The notes under the pieces: generated by a model
Seen by the model: the letters and a program-made list of their open reading frames with translations, nothing else
The model's database searches: none
Told to the model about the DNA's origin: nothing
Assembly (NCBI GenBank): GCA_032718475.1
Contig: JAUCBJ010006626.1
Location: 1-64,000 of the forward strand
Length of the DNA stretch: 64,000 nt
From: Nemertoderma westbladi
Lineage: Eukaryota > Xenacoelomorpha > Nemertodermatida > Nemertodermatidae
Direction of reading: 5' to 3'
Shown: positions 23,780 to 34,824 of the stretch, piece after piece
Layout of the letters: each line of letters starts with the position of its first letter
How positions within the stretch are numbered: position 1 is the stretch's first letter
Program-made: the position numbers and the translations under genes

Positions 23780-24222
23780 AAACCCCAATTGCGTAAAAAA
23801 CAAGTTTCAAACGATCAATTTACAAAATTGACTTATTTCGAAATTTGGTGCTGGCACCAAAATTTGGCACCCACCGAAAAAAACAAGTTTGAAATTTCTA
23901 AATCAATTTATATGAATTCCATCAAATTTCTAACACCAAAAAAACGGTGTAAATCAAAAATAGAGATGTTACAATTCATATTTAATGAAATGTAATTTTC
24001 AAAAAACGTCTCAAAAAAAGTACCAAAAGTAGGGTTCAAAAATGGTGCTATAACTCGAAAAGTAACCAATATTTTTGAAAACGGTTTTCACTACTAGGAA
24101 GACAATAGATTTTTAGGAAAAGTCATAAAATTTCAGATTCCAAACTGCGTTTGTTTCAGAATTATAATAAAAAAATCACGGGGGGGGTCATATTGACCCC
24201 CCCCCGGGTTTAATAGGGTTAA
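23780..24222. mobile_element. TTAA-element remnant abutting the BEL-1 5' LTR
   Basis: Shares 'ttggtgctgg...ggcacccac' words with the TTAA element at 3570-5003 (compare 4795-4840). It ends with a G/C palindrome (24181-24206) and AATAGGGTTAA at 24212-24222. TTAA abuts the LTR exactly at the LTR's own internal TTAA (13835-13838 in the other LTR). That fits insertion at that TTAA followed by deletion of the outer side. Confidence 0.55.
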
Positions 24223-24702
24223 GGTTTGGTATGATTAATTAAGTGTGGATTGGTTAGATAACAGATATACGTTCTATAATTAAGCCTACTAATGTTGGGC
24301 TAAAGACTGAAACACGGAGGTTCCACGCCGGTGTTCTAGGCTGTGGACAAATTCACATACTGACTCAACTCCACGAGTTTCTATATACAATCTCTAACGC
24401 AGAGGCAAAAAACGCTCTGATTGGTCGACCGAACAAAGAAGGAACAGAGAACAAAGAAAAGCTCCACGTATACAGCATCAGCTGTTAGCCGTCGTCATGG
24501 TAGCTACACTGTTTCCAGAGGATTTGGCGCATTGCGTCATAAAATTGCTAATCATGTCCGCTAAAGTACACATACAGAAGAAATGGCCTTTATGTCCTCT
24601 AAAACAACAGTACAGTAAGGACACGGCCTTTTATGCCTGTTAAACCAACTACAGATTACTTTACGGGGAAAATAACCGGCTAATTACGCAAAAGCCTTTA
24701 CA
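24219..24702 (-). repeat. BEL-1 5' LTR remnant
   Basis: 484 bp matching 13835-14318. The inner 689 bp of the LTR and the primer-binding site are gone, so normal transcription/priming from this copy is impossible. Confidence 0.85.
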
Positions 24703-24707
24703 TAGGT

Positions 24708-26547
24708 GGAGCTTGGCAAACATCCCGATCTTTGTGAATGTTCTAGAATATTTTTGTTTTAATGAAAGAAAACCGATTAATAACAAATATTATAGTTTTA
24801 TATTAAAATATTTATGTTCTAGAACAAAATATATTAGTTCTAGAGAAGAAGGTATTTTTAAATAAATCGCCAATATGTTCTAGAATATCTTCAAATTTTT
24901 TATGAAGAATGCGAAAAACGCAAAATTTCGCAAACGACGCGATTTTTGTAAAATATCAGAACCTTTAGTAATATTATTTAACAATGCTACAGGCGTGGCT
25001 TCGCAAACATTTCCAAATTTCTGGAAGGCCTACACCAATACATGGAATTCTAGAATATTATTTTACACCATATATTAATAAATATACATATAGATATTTA
25101 ACATTCCAGAATTCGGTGAACTATTATATAAATTTTGCACTACAGTCCTTTTCATATATTTAAAACAATTATAAATTGTATACTAATAAGGTCAGCAACA
25201 ATAATGTGCTGTATCATCCATGAATGTCTATATTCTAGAGGAGAACACAAATAAACTATTCATATTTTCTAAAGATGCGATACGATACGAGTACAGTTTC
25301 GTGTAGTTTAGTCGCGAGTACAGTACTGGTATTATTTAGAATATATTTCATAGCTAACTGAAAGAACAGTGTTCCAGTACTGTTTCGACAAACATTTGGT
25401 TTTGTGTCGTAAAATTTCACTGAAAGTTCTACTTATATTTTTTCGGTAAGCAAATAGAATTGCTTCGCAAATTTAGCAAAATTTTGGATATTCGCATAAA
25501 AATTTCGCATCTGATGATCCACCTATAGAAATTGTATACCCAAATTTCGCGAAGATCGCGACGTTGCGAAGTTCCACCTATACAGTAGTATTGGTAAACA
25601 CAAAATATCGCGAAGATCGCGACGTTCGCGAAGCTCTCCGCCTATAGTATTGCTGAAAAGAATGTCGGGTTCACCTAGGTGAATAGGTTGGAACTTCGCA
25701 AACGTCGTGATCTTCGCGATATTTTGTGTTTACCAATTACTAAAGGTGAAGCTTCACAAACGTCGCGATCTTCGCGATATTTTGTGTTTAACAATACTAT
25801 AGGTGGAGCTTCTTCGATCTTCGCGAATGTTCTAGAACATTTTTTAAAAAGTAAGTAAATCTATAATGAAAAATATATTATTTAAAATTTTTCTGGAATA
25901 AAATATATTATTAGTTCTAGAGGAAAAAAAATACTTTTAAATAAAGTAGCTAACATGTTCTATAGTATATATATGACACTATTAGTATTAGTATTGTTCA
26001 CAGAATTCTAGAATATTATATATATACAGACAGATGGTATAAAATTGTATTCTAGAAGTCCATGTATTTGTGTAGGCCTTCCAGAAATTTTGCTATTTTT
26101 GCGTCGCTGTACCTATAATGGTATTAATAAATAATATTATTAAAGATTGAGACATTTTTTTCCACCTATTTTCCACCTAAAGCTCCAACTATAGTATATT
26201 GGTAAACACACAATCTTCGCAATAATCGCGACGTTTGCGAAGATCGCAAAAATCGCGAAGAAATGTTCAAATCGTTTCCTTACTCCCCAACCCCCGGTAT
26301 TTCTACAACATTTTATTGCGCGGTACTAATAGGGTTAAATGTATGTGGGTTACGCAATATATCACAAAATGAATTATAATTAAGAAAATCTACTTCGTAG
26401 CTGAATCAAAATAATTTTCTCCCCGTAATTAAACTCCCTTTTTCTAACATAAATTCTATCAGCATACCTTACTGTATGCGCAACACAATTCAATATTCAA
26501 TACTCTCTAACATTATTGGTGAACATTGTTCTTATTTCCACATTTAG
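24708..26547. repeat. Intron 1 cluster of GCGAAGATCGCGA and TTCTAGAA repeats
   Basis: Non-coding. The word 'cgcgaagatcgcgacgtt(t/c)gcgaag' and its reverse complement recur at about 25550-25640, 25690-25810 and 26205-26270, usually next to 'aaacacaaaat'. TTCTAGAA-like words recur from 24740 to 26060. The block ends at AATAGGGTTAA (26327-26337), resembling TTAA-element ends. BEL-1 landed inside this block. Confidence 0.6.
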
Positions 26548-26676
26548 GTGGATTCTTTATGACCATAGCAACCTCAATTCTATTGTCTCTCTACCTCAAG
26601 AACTGTTTGGGCCAGGTGAATATACTGGTGGAGCCTTCTGGTCAACTTCTTTACTCTCCGATAACACCATTTCCAG
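26548..26676 (+). CDS. Crystallin gene A, Greek-key exon 2
   Basis: Acceptor AG at 26546-26547, donor GT at 26677. 129 bp, phase 2 to phase 2. Joined to the previous exon it restores an ATG (Met) codon, giving MWILYDHSNLN. The end encodes SDNTIS, and the split codon completed by 31949 adds Ser, giving a second exact DNTISS calcium motif. The GPGEYTGGAF core fits a Greek key. With exon 12242 it forms one two-motif crystallin domain. Confidence 0.85.
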
Positions 26677-26840
26677 GTAGGAAATAGAGTAGAACAGGTT
26701 TAGTTAGTAATTACTGAGACACACAAATAATAATCATAATTATCACGTTCACACATCAGATTTCAATAAAAATATTAATTAATGAGATAAACACTAGTAA
26801 TTCCATTAAACCTCAGTTTATACAATGAACTGCTTTCGCA

Positions 26841-26885
26841 ATAGTGTTGGAGGGCGAGGGTTCAAATCCGACTGTATCCGACAAA
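26841..26885 (+). other. Possible tRNA-SINE B-box remnant
   Basis: 'gagggttcaaatccga' resembles an RNA polymerase III B box (GGTTCAAATCC). No convincing A box was placed upstream, so this is at most an old SINE fragment in intron 2. Confidence 0.3.
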
Positions 26886-27265
26886 TTCAACTGTAGACAT
26901 TTCGTACAATTTTACATCTTTATACAAACCAAGCGGTATAGATAGATAGATTTATTTATACATTATGTAAAAACAATAACAAATACACCAAACAATGTAC
27001 CGGTATAAAGGTATTGTCCAACATAACATATAGGATTACCCCTAAAGCTTTGCAGCTTATTTCCAAGGGGGTCCTTTATGTTACTTGGTTACAAATACAA
27101 TATTACACTACGCTAACCTAAAACCAATATAAAACGTAATTACACTATGTACATGTACAACTTTACCGAGAGCGTGACAATGTCCGACTCAGCGATAAAG
27201 ATGTAATGTACAGAACAATTTATTATAAAACGTAATTACAGTATAAATAGTAAATAATTAATAAA

Positions 27266-28165
27266 CTAATAACTTACTGTCGGACTATTGTACCTATTTT
27301 TACATTGCACACGGAGATGTGATTTAACTGCAGATTTAAAACAATGTTGATTATTTAGGTTTTTAATTTCATTAGGCAGAGCGTTCCAATTTTTAATGCC
27401 GTTAAAAAGTATCAGATTCAAATGATTTACAATTCGGGAGGTAGAAGTTTGAAGCACTAGCTCTGGTACTGTAAGAGTGTGTATCGCGTACTCTGTTGAA
27501 TTTTTGTTTTAGGTAATTGGGACATTTACCATTATACACTTTATGCACATGGTTAAGGCGTAGCTGCTTAACTCTACTATCTAAGTTAAGTAGTCCAGAT
27601 TCAGAAAAGTCATCTGGAGTTAGGTGGTGCCTAGGTTTGTAGTCTTTAATAAATCGTACTACTTTATTCTGAGCTACTTGTAATTTACATTTAAGCTGTT
27701 TGGTTAAGCCTTCATACCAAGAAGAGCACGCATAGTCCATGTGACACTTAAAGAAGAGCAAAGTAACTTGCGGGAGTCGGTGTTCAAACTATTTTTATTT
27801 CTGTATAGAAACCTAAGCCTACTGTTAACTTTCGAGAAAATATTTTTCACTGTACTTTCTCCTGATAAGCAGTTATCCAATGTGGCGCCTAAATATTTAA
27901 CTTCCTTTTTATTTTCAATCTTATGTCCATTACTAGTGACTTCAAACTTAGTTACCTTCTTTAACTTTCTTTTGGAACCAAACAAAATACTTTCAGTTTT
28001 ACCGTAGTGAATGGATAGCTTATTATCAACCAACCACTCATTACAGGATTCTAGAACTGCACTTAACTTTTGGGAAATATGGATAGGATCTTTATGAGAG
28101 AAAATAAGAGCACTGTCGTCGGCATATAAAATGAGTTTAAAATCGGGATCTATACTACTTATCAT
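27266..28165 (-). pseudogene. CR1-like RT C-terminal part, frameshifted
   Basis: Contains the LILYADDSALI catalytic block and the thumb region (28165-27704). 27761-27402 and 27457-27266 follow in shifted frames with a YACSSWYEG block and a final NWNALP motif typical of CR1/L2-like C-termini. 28271-28166 stays open in the same frame and supplies the GVPQGSILGPLLF block. Confidence 0.8.
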
Positions 28166-28270
28166 ATCATTTACATAGCATACAAAAAGCAGAGGACCTA
28201 ATATACTACCTTGCGGTACACCACAGGTAATCTCTTGTACAGTAGACAGCGATTTGCTAATGACTACAGT

Positions 28271-30703
28271 TTAACCTCTGTCTGACAGGTAGGACTTGAA
28301 CCAGTCTATAGAACCTACACCCATCAGGCCTAACTTACCAAGCAGAATTTCGTGATCTACAGTATCGAAAGCCTTTTGTAGGTCCAACATTACCATACCA
28401 GTATATAAACCCTTTGCGTTATTACATCTAATTGTATCAGTTAAGTTAATAAGGCAGGTGTCTGTAGAATATGATTTACGAAAACCGGACTGAAGTTCAT
28501 AGATCAGATTTAGCCTACTAAGATGTGCCTCCAGCTGTAGAAAAACAGAACGTTCTAGAATTTTAGATACAATACTTAAGATACTAACAGGTCTGTAATT
28601 ACAGGGTTCTACTTTACTATTCTTTTTATACAGAGGAACAACCTTAGCTAATTTCAGTTCGTCTGGTACTACATTATCTACGATAGAGTAATTAATAATA
28701 AAAGTAATAGGCACTTTAAGTACTTCAGCACCATCCTTAAGAAAACGGGCAGGTATTAGATCTAGACCGGTACTTTTTGAGGCTGATAGGCTAAGTAGAT
28801 TTTTAAAAACGAAATCCTCAGAAACGGGTTTTAAAAATAACTTTTCTGAATTTTGTAACTTTTCTAAATAAAAATTATTTAGAGTTTCGGACCCTATACT
28901 ATATTTATTACTTGATAACGGTAATTTCTTAACTAAATTAGAGGCAACATTAGTAAAATAATTATTAAATAAATTACTAACTAGAGTATGATCATGAATC
29001 AGCTCACCGTTATCTTGCAGAACAATATTCGATTTAGATTTAAGGTTTTTATAACCTAAAGATTTTAGGGTAGACCATAGACTTTTAGGATTATCTTTAT
29101 TCTCACTTATTTTGTTGTACAAATATTCAGATTTAGCTTTTTTTATTTCCCGTTGGACAAGGTTTCTATATTTGCAGTAATTATTATAATCAGCTAAAAC
29201 ACGGTATTTCCTAAATTTATACAAATAGTTATCTCTTTCTCTGATATTACTAAGAATACCCGAGGTCATCCAGGGCTCAGTGCGTTGTTTAAGACTAATT
29301 TCTTTAATTGGTGCTACAGTATTAAGTGCCTTTAAAAATATATCTTTAAAAACAGTGTACGCAAGGTTAATGTCAGCGGCCTTAAAACAGGGTTCCCAGT
29401 CAGAATTAACTAACAAACTTAAAAAGCGTTCCTTGCTGTAATTTTTCATAGACCTAACTGTTACTGTTTTATGATCCCCGAAAAAAGATTTTTGTGTCTT
29501 TCTTGTGCAAAAAACTATAAAATGATCGCTTAGACCTATAGGTAAAACCCCAGATTGAGAAATAATATCGGTATTATTACAAAGGATGTGATCTAGTAAA
29601 GTAGAAGTTTTACTGGTAATTCTGGTAGAATCTCGAATAATTTGTTTTAAACCAAACAAATTTAAAATACTTTGGTACTGTTTACAGATGGGGGATGCTT
29701 TGTGATGGTAACAGATATTAAAATCACCTAAGAAATATATTTCACAGTCTGACCTAAGATTACATAAAATTGTATTTTCAAAATTTTGCAAAAAATCTGA
29801 TTGTTTAGGGGGCCGATATAAAGTACCGATTAAAATAGGTTTAGTTTTAGGAAGTAAAAGTTCCACCAGTAAAACTTCGTCACAAGTCTCTAAATCTTCC
29901 CTACGATTAAAAGCTAAATCACATCGAATGTAAGTACAGACACCACCACCGTGTCTGTCCCTATCCTTACGTAAAACTACGTAATTATCAATATAAATTT
30001 CTCCATCAGAAACACTATCATCGAGCCAAGTTTCAGAGATTGTTAAAACTGCTGGGTTGGATTTATTGATTAAAATACGAATTTCGGAAAGTTTTGGAAG
30101 CAGAGATCGTGCGTTTAAGTGCAAAAAATGCAGACCTTTTTTCTTAAAAAAATTAAAAGTTTCACTCTCAGCATCACTTGGAGTTTGCAGAGGCGATGTG
30201 AGAAATGAATCGTCGGTTTCTGATTCTAAAATTGTATCATGAAAGGGAAGTTCGGTAAAAATACAGCTATTGCAGAGAAAACTTGGTTCAAGATTGTTTC
30301 TGGTGGAGAATAAATTACTGCGTTTCCTACGGTAACATTTTAAATGTACAAATGTGTCACAACTCTCGCATTGGACGATCTTACTCCGAGAGTTTGTTCC
30401 TCGTTGACAGACGGGACAGTTGATCTTCGGGGCCCGCGTCCTGCTGGGTCCTGGGTTGGTCTCAATATCCCCAGCCAGAGACAGTAGACAGAGTTTAGCG
30501 ATTAGGCCTCTAGATCGTGGAGAGGAGACCCAAGATCTTCTTCCCCGACGAGAGCAGTAGAGGCTAAATCCACTCGTCGACCACATCTCCGTCGATTCGG
30601 CGCGGCAGTTCGAAACGGTAGCGACAGGGTGTTCCGCAAACCAGTCCAATACGGGTATTGGGTGGGTTGCAGGGTTACCCCGCGGATCGGATGGTTCTGC
30701 CAC
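28271..30703 (-). CDS. CR1-like LINE polyprotein (2A-PHD-endonuclease-RT)
   Basis: 810 codons. Residues 1-75 are a Ser/Arg-rich leader ending in a short hydrophobic stretch (LCLLSLA). Residues 78-86 are GDIETNPGP, matching the 2A ribosome-skipping consensus D-x-E-x-N-P-G-P. A C4HC3 PHD-type finger follows (C96, C99, C112, C115, H120, C123, C144, C147). Next comes an APE-type endonuclease with HLNARSL, SETWLDD, LGDFNI and SDHF motifs, then an RT from about residue 650 with [11 protein letters not shown] and [12 protein letters not shown]. The ORF is cut by TAA in the RT. Confidence 0.87.
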   Translation of the reverse strand: MAEPSDPRGNPATHPIPVLDWFAEHPVATVSNCRAESTEMWSTSGFSLYCSRRGRRSWVSSPRSRGLIAKLCLLSLAGDIETNPGPSRTRAPKINCPVCQRGTNSRSKIVQCESCDTFVHLKCYRRKRSNLFSTRNNLEPSFLCNSCIFTELPFHDTILESETDDSFLTSPLQTPSDAESETFNFFKKKGLHFLHLNARSLLPKLSEIRILINKSNPAVLTISETWLDDSVSDGEIYIDNYVVLRKDRDRHGGGVCTYIRCDLAFNRREDLETCDEVLLVELLLPKTKPILIGTLYRPPKQSDFLQNFENTILCNLRSDCEIYFLGDFNICYHHKASPICKQYQSILNLFGLKQIIRDSTRITSKTSTLLDHILCNNTDIISQSGVLPIGLSDHFIVFCTRKTQKSFFGDHKTVTVRSMKNYSKERFLSLLVNSDWEPCFKAADINLAYTVFKDIFLKALNTVAPIKEISLKQRTEPWMTSGILSNIRERDNYLYKFRKYRVLADYNNYCKYRNLVQREIKKAKSEYLYNKISENKDNPKSLWSTLKSLGYKNLKSKSNIVLQDNGELIHDHTLVSNLFNNYFTNVASNLVKKLPLSSNKYSIGSETLNNFYLEKLQNSEKLFLKPVSEDFVFKNLLSLSASKSTGLDLIPARFLKDGAEVLKVPITFIINYSIVDNVVPDELKLAKVVPLYKKNSKVEPCNYRPVSILSIVSKILERSVFLQLEAHLSRLNLIYELQSGFRKSYSTDTCLINLTDTIRCNNAKGLYTGMVMLDLQKAFDTVDHEILLGKLGLMGVGSIDWFKSYLSDRG
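30446..30472 (-). promoter_or_regulatory. 2A-type ribosome-skipping site
   Basis: Encodes GDIETNPGP. In known 2A peptides the Gly-Pro bond is not formed, releasing the upstream peptide. Here that would separate the leader (about 85 residues) from the PHD-EN-RT protein. 2A-like sequences at LINE N-termini are established in several invertebrates; activity here is inferred. Confidence 0.8.
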
Positions 30704-30705
30704 AA

Positions 30706-31948
30706 CGGTACAATGGGAACCTTGGCTTCTGCTGCGAGTGACTGAATATATGGTCTATTAGTTAGTGCCCATCCATTGGGGGTTAGAGTGGCGGCCTCTC
30801 TGCCAGCGCACTTGTCTTATAGGTAATACCCTAGAGATATGAGGCTTTGGTTTCCTTAAGAGTTTCGTGTTCTATGTTCACTGCAACATTAATAAATTCA
30901 TTAACACCTGATTAAACAGTGGAAATATATACAGTATATATATATATATATTTTTTTTTTTTTGGGGGGGGGGGGCATTATAGGCACGGGGGGGAAGGGG
31001 GAGGGGGGGGGCATTATAGGCACGGGGGGAAGGGGGGGGGGCATTATAGGCACGGGGGGAAGGGGGGGGTGGCACATAAATCTTATTACTTGATACCTAA
31101 GGGACCATGGAGGAAACACAGGTGTGTGTTATTTAGGAATATAATTGTGCAGCAGATAAACAGAAACCTGGTAAGGCAATAAACATATAATGATAAACTG
31201 CTTTCTGGGGTAAAATAAAGTATGATATGATAATAAAATGTATTAATGCTACAAACAAAAATAGGTTTTTATGAAGGAGTGGCGCTTCAAAAAATTTGAA
31301 TAGATTAAAATTTTTTGGAGCGCCGAACTGTTATATTTTAGATGATGTTCCCTAACATAATAATAATTTGTGAAATTGAAATTGCCATCCAATTTATTGG
31401 ACGGTTTTTCAATTTGTTATCTCCATCAATGTTGCTTACAACTGTTGCATACAATTTGGCAGACAGTAGCACTGACTTACAAAAATATAAAAACATTAAT
31501 ATTTCTGAATGATTCATTTGAACGCACGCATTATTAGTAAATTATTTTATATCTTTTTTGATATTCATTTAATTTGGACTCATTTATTTCTTCAATCAAT
31601 TGTTTTATACAGTAGTCTAGTTGAATAACAACTGTAGTTCGAATTATAAGCCAAACCTATACTTTTTTTTATCACTGATCGGTCTATAACTGTAACCGTA
31701 CATGCAACTAATATAGAGTAATACAATATGTGTAATTTATGTGCACACTGTTTGATGGACCTAAACCATTGACACAAGAGAATAATGATCCGTGTAACCT
31801 CGACCTAATTGAATGATATTTATTATGAATGATTGAACATTGAACAGACAGTTTACTTATTACTATATATCTTCTCTACTATATACAAAATTGTAATGTA
31901 ATATGAAATTTTATATACATTTAATACTCCATTACACTTTGTTTACAG
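30706..31948. other. Rest of intron 2, simple repeats
   Basis: No gene. It holds a TA run and T run (30935-30963), a G-rich minisatellite (30964-31072) and AT-rich sequence. A small inverted pair around 'ggcgcttcaaaaaatttga' and 'aaattttttggagcgcc' lies at 31271-31325. Confidence 0.5.
30964..31072. repeat. G-rich minisatellite
   Basis: Three to four copies of a roughly 30-40 bp unit, G-run + CATTATAGGCACGGGGGGAAG + G-run. It is strongly strand-asymmetric, all G on the + strand, and follows a TATATA/T-run. Confidence 0.85.
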
Positions 31949-32125
31949 TGCGCAACCAATCACTGTGCGCAACAGTGATGTTTCTATTGCTCTGTTTGAG
32001 CACAATTTCCTCAGGGGTTACAGCATAGTTATCGATTATTCCATAACAAATGTACTCCTTTGGGCAAACAGATTCGGATCCGCTATAGTGGTTGGTAATT
32101 CAACAAACTGGAAAGCATATGATAA
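31949..32125 (+). CDS. Crystallin gene A, Greek-key exon 3
   Basis: Acceptor AG at 31947-31948 (tttacag), donor GT at 32126 (GTAAGT). 177 bp, phase 2 to phase 2. It encodes AQPITV, then the third Greek key (VSIALFEHNFLRGYSIVI) and ends near NWKAYD. The position equivalent to the calcium motif reads NRFGSA, so the final Ser is lost and calcium binding at this site is doubtful. Confidence 0.83.
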
Positions 32126-32422
32126 GTAAGTTGTAATTTATTTATAAACTTATAAATCTAACTGTAAGCAGGCGTCTAGTGCTGACACCAATACCAATGG
32201 TACATCCTGCACTTGGTGCAGATGCAGACCACAGTACTAAAATGGAAAAAACTAACTACATATGATGTGTTTGCTTTAATAATCATGACGTGGATGCATA
32301 AAACGTAAATACTAAAATTTCTAAACATTAATCAGAATACTATAAAACAACCAATAGATAAGTAAATTAAAATAAATTAGTATATAATAGATATATAAAA
32401 TACGGGATGTCTGAAATTAACT
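32126..32422. other. Start of intron 3
   Basis: AT-rich intronic sequence; nothing else recognised before the minus-strand LINE. Confidence 0.5.
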
Positions 32423-33540
32423 CTAAAGGGCATTGTATAATTTAACAGCAATCGTCATGGCTGAGGCAATGTTAGATAATTCATGGCAATTCATGGACAT
32501 GCATCTCAGCAGCTGTATTACCGCAATAGCACAGATCTTATCAGGACGCCAACATGGTTTTTTGTTGCAAATCTTGTGGTGAAATCCGTTGGATAGGAAT
32601 TGCGTGGCAGTACGGCGTCTTTTGTGAGTTAGGTTTTCCAAAGATATTGGGGATGCGTCTGGGTTGTCAATGGCTCATAAAATATTAGTCATGGATGAAA
32701 ATTTACTAACACTACACCAGAGCTTCCAGAAAAAACTTCGGCATTTTCTTATATGTTCCAGCTCGAGTAACTGTTCTTGAGTGGCGTCTGAAAATATTGA
32801 ACAACCATAGCTGGATGCTGGAAACACTACAAGGGACCAAAGTTTCCTAGCGGATTCAATTGATATGGTGGCAAGTTCAACTGATGTGGCTAAACGCATG
32901 CAACAAGCAATTCCTCGGTGGTATAGGTGATTATAGTGACCGAAAGATATGCTCTTAGTTCCGAGCATGACCCCCAGATAATTAAACGAGTTGACAAACT
33001 GTATTAGATTTCCATCATGATAAAGTTTATCGTCGTGGGCGAGATGACCGCCACGGCGAAATTTTATAGCCTTCGTTTTCTTTAAATTGACGGTAAGGTG
33101 GTTGTCTTGACAATATTTCATTAGTTTGTCTCGTGAACTTTGTATCTCGGAGATTGATTGCCCATATATAACTAGATCATCCGCGTATAGCAATAAAGAA
33201 AGTCCAATTAAAACTGCAGGTAAGTCTGCAATAAAAAGGCTAAAAAGAAGTAGCGAAAGTTTTTCGCCCTGTACAACACCGATTAGTTGAGTTATCGGAT
33301 CAAGTGTATAACCGCCGATACAAACGCATATGAAATTTCATGCCAACAAGGCCCAAATAGCGTTTATAATCTTTTTACTAGCACCTAGAGATACCAATTT
33401 CTGGCACAACAGAGACCTATTAACAGTATCAAAGGCTTTTGTGTAGTCTATGAACACACAGAACATTCTGCCTCCTGGATTCTTCAAAGCATCACCTACA
33501 TTCTCACCTACATTCACCTCGAGATTCTTCATCTTCAGAT
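32423..33540 (-). pseudogene. Decayed LINE RT, 3' part (interrupted element)
   Basis: The minus strand carries CVFIDYTKAFDTV (33532-33338), an imperfect VVQGEKLSLLLF block, LLYADDLVIYG (from 33193) and a C-terminal region to 32423 with stops. Its upstream RT block, with a QYAFRKGRST motif, is found at 37835-37930 on the far side of a plus-strand LINE. So this element was split by a later insertion. Confidence 0.75.
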
Positions 33541-33706
33541 TGATCGCTCACATACCTCTGCTCTTTGGCTGACTTCTGTACTGCTGTCAGGCTGTACTGA
33601 CTTGGTGCTTTTTTACGTTTTTACATTTTTTTTTTAACATTGGTTTTTATTTCTTTGTGGTCGTTATTTCCGCTTTTGGCGTTTCCGTCTGCTGTTCCCT
33701 TTCCAC

Positions 33707-34748
33707 ATGGCTGACGTTTCGGGTGGGGTCATTATCCACCCAGTTCTCTGTTATGCGTGGCAACGTACCTCCAAAGGGGCTGTCTACGACGACCTGGTAG
33801 ACACCATGGACGGTTGGGTGCCGTTTATGACAACCAATCTTGAGAATGCTCGGAGTACATTGCTGGACTTGCTTTCCGATCGGGATACCTCGAAGAGTTT
33901 CTCTACGAAACACTCCGGTGTTAATAAGCGGCGCAAGTTCATCGCTGACATCCTTAATATCTTCGATCTGGCCGTCTTTAAGGATCTTAGTCCGACTCCC
34001 ACGTTTGTCGTGGAGGACTTTACGGCTCTTCCTCCAACTATGCCTCCATCTTCTGTTCTTGCGACATTGGTTCAGGATCTCGGTGCATTGAAGAGCCGTG
34101 TTTCGGTTCTAGAAAGCAATCCTTCAGTCCCCCCAGTTTCATTTGCCCAGGTAGCTGCTCCTTGCTAGTGGAAATTTTAAGGGCAAACGTCGTCGTGGAG
34201 CCATCAGCTCTAGTTCCGCCTCCACTCTCACCTCCACTGGCCAATCACTTGGTAATGTCTCAGACGCAATGCCTCCTGCTTCCGAGCTGTTGTCTGGTGT
34301 TGAGTCTGGTGTCTCCTGTGATTCCGATGTTGTCATTGTCCGCGAGGAGTCTCCTTTTATCGATGTCGGTCCAAAAGGGCGCCCTATTTCTGGTTCTTCG
34401 GGTTTGAGGCCCCCTCCCCGTCAACGCAACCGGGATAATCCGGTTGTGGGCACTGGGACCTCTTCCTCCTACTCCCTGAGGGGTGTGACGTCCAAGTCTA
34501 AACCTAAGATATTTGTTACCCGTCTTGCTCCGGTTACTTCTACTGACGACCTGGTTACTCAAGTTAAAGGTAATTTTAATGTTGATGTCACCTGTGACAA
34601 AATTGCTACCAAGTTTGATGATTACGCCTCTTTCAAGGTTAGTTGCTCCGAGGAAGTTGCTCTTTCCCTGAAATCTCAGGACAACCTTAATCTCTGGCCG
34701 GAAGGCGTGTTAGTTAGGGAGTGGATTCATCGGGATCCCTTTCAGTAG
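33707..34748 (+). pseudogene. LINE ORF1, frameshifted
   Basis: 33707-34168 begins MADVSGGVIIHP and holds a short coiled coil-like LGALKSRVSVLES segment. 34269-34748 in another frame is Ser/Pro-rich and then has a fold resembling the RNA-binding C-terminal part of LINE ORF1 proteins (KIFVTRLAPVTSTDDL). The domain assignment is tentative. Likely role: RNA-binding chaperone of the element. Confidence 0.6.
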
Positions 34749-34824
34749 CTGCGGCGTGCATTGCTAATACTTTGTTTCTTGTTTCCCTTTTCTTGTTTTC
34801 TTTGTTCTTATAAATTTATTAACC

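Larger units (their letters stand above)
13141..24707 (-). mobile_element. BEL/Pao-derived LTR element BEL-1 with giant unknown ORF
   Basis: TAGGT at 13141-13145 and 24703-24707 flanks an element that starts TGTTCGCGC (13146) and ends CTTTACA (24702). The flanks rejoin as 'aacaatactataggtggagctt', a word present intact at about 25787-25809, which confirms the insertion. Genes read on the minus strand. In that direction it holds a 5' LTR remnant, TTAA-element debris, a foreign LINE, gag/protease, a 1.6 kb spacer, the large ORF and a 1173-bp 3' LTR. RT, RNase H and integrase are absent, so it is non-autonomous. It lies in crystallin gene A intron 1. Confidence 0.88.
26930..30705 (-). mobile_element. 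CR1-like LINE with 2A peptide, PHD finger, EN and RT
   Basis: Nearly full-length on the minus strand in gene A intron 2. The main ORF starts at 30703. The RT is split by one TAA (28271-28273, frame continues) and by frame changes near 27.75 kb and 27.43 kb. The 3' region runs to a GATA/TTTA-type simple repeat at about 26940-26965, the likely 3' end. Confidence 0.88.

Noticed and set aside
30878-31182. Pro-rich and Gly-rich open frames on both strands
   Set aside because: They are translations of a G-rich minisatellite.
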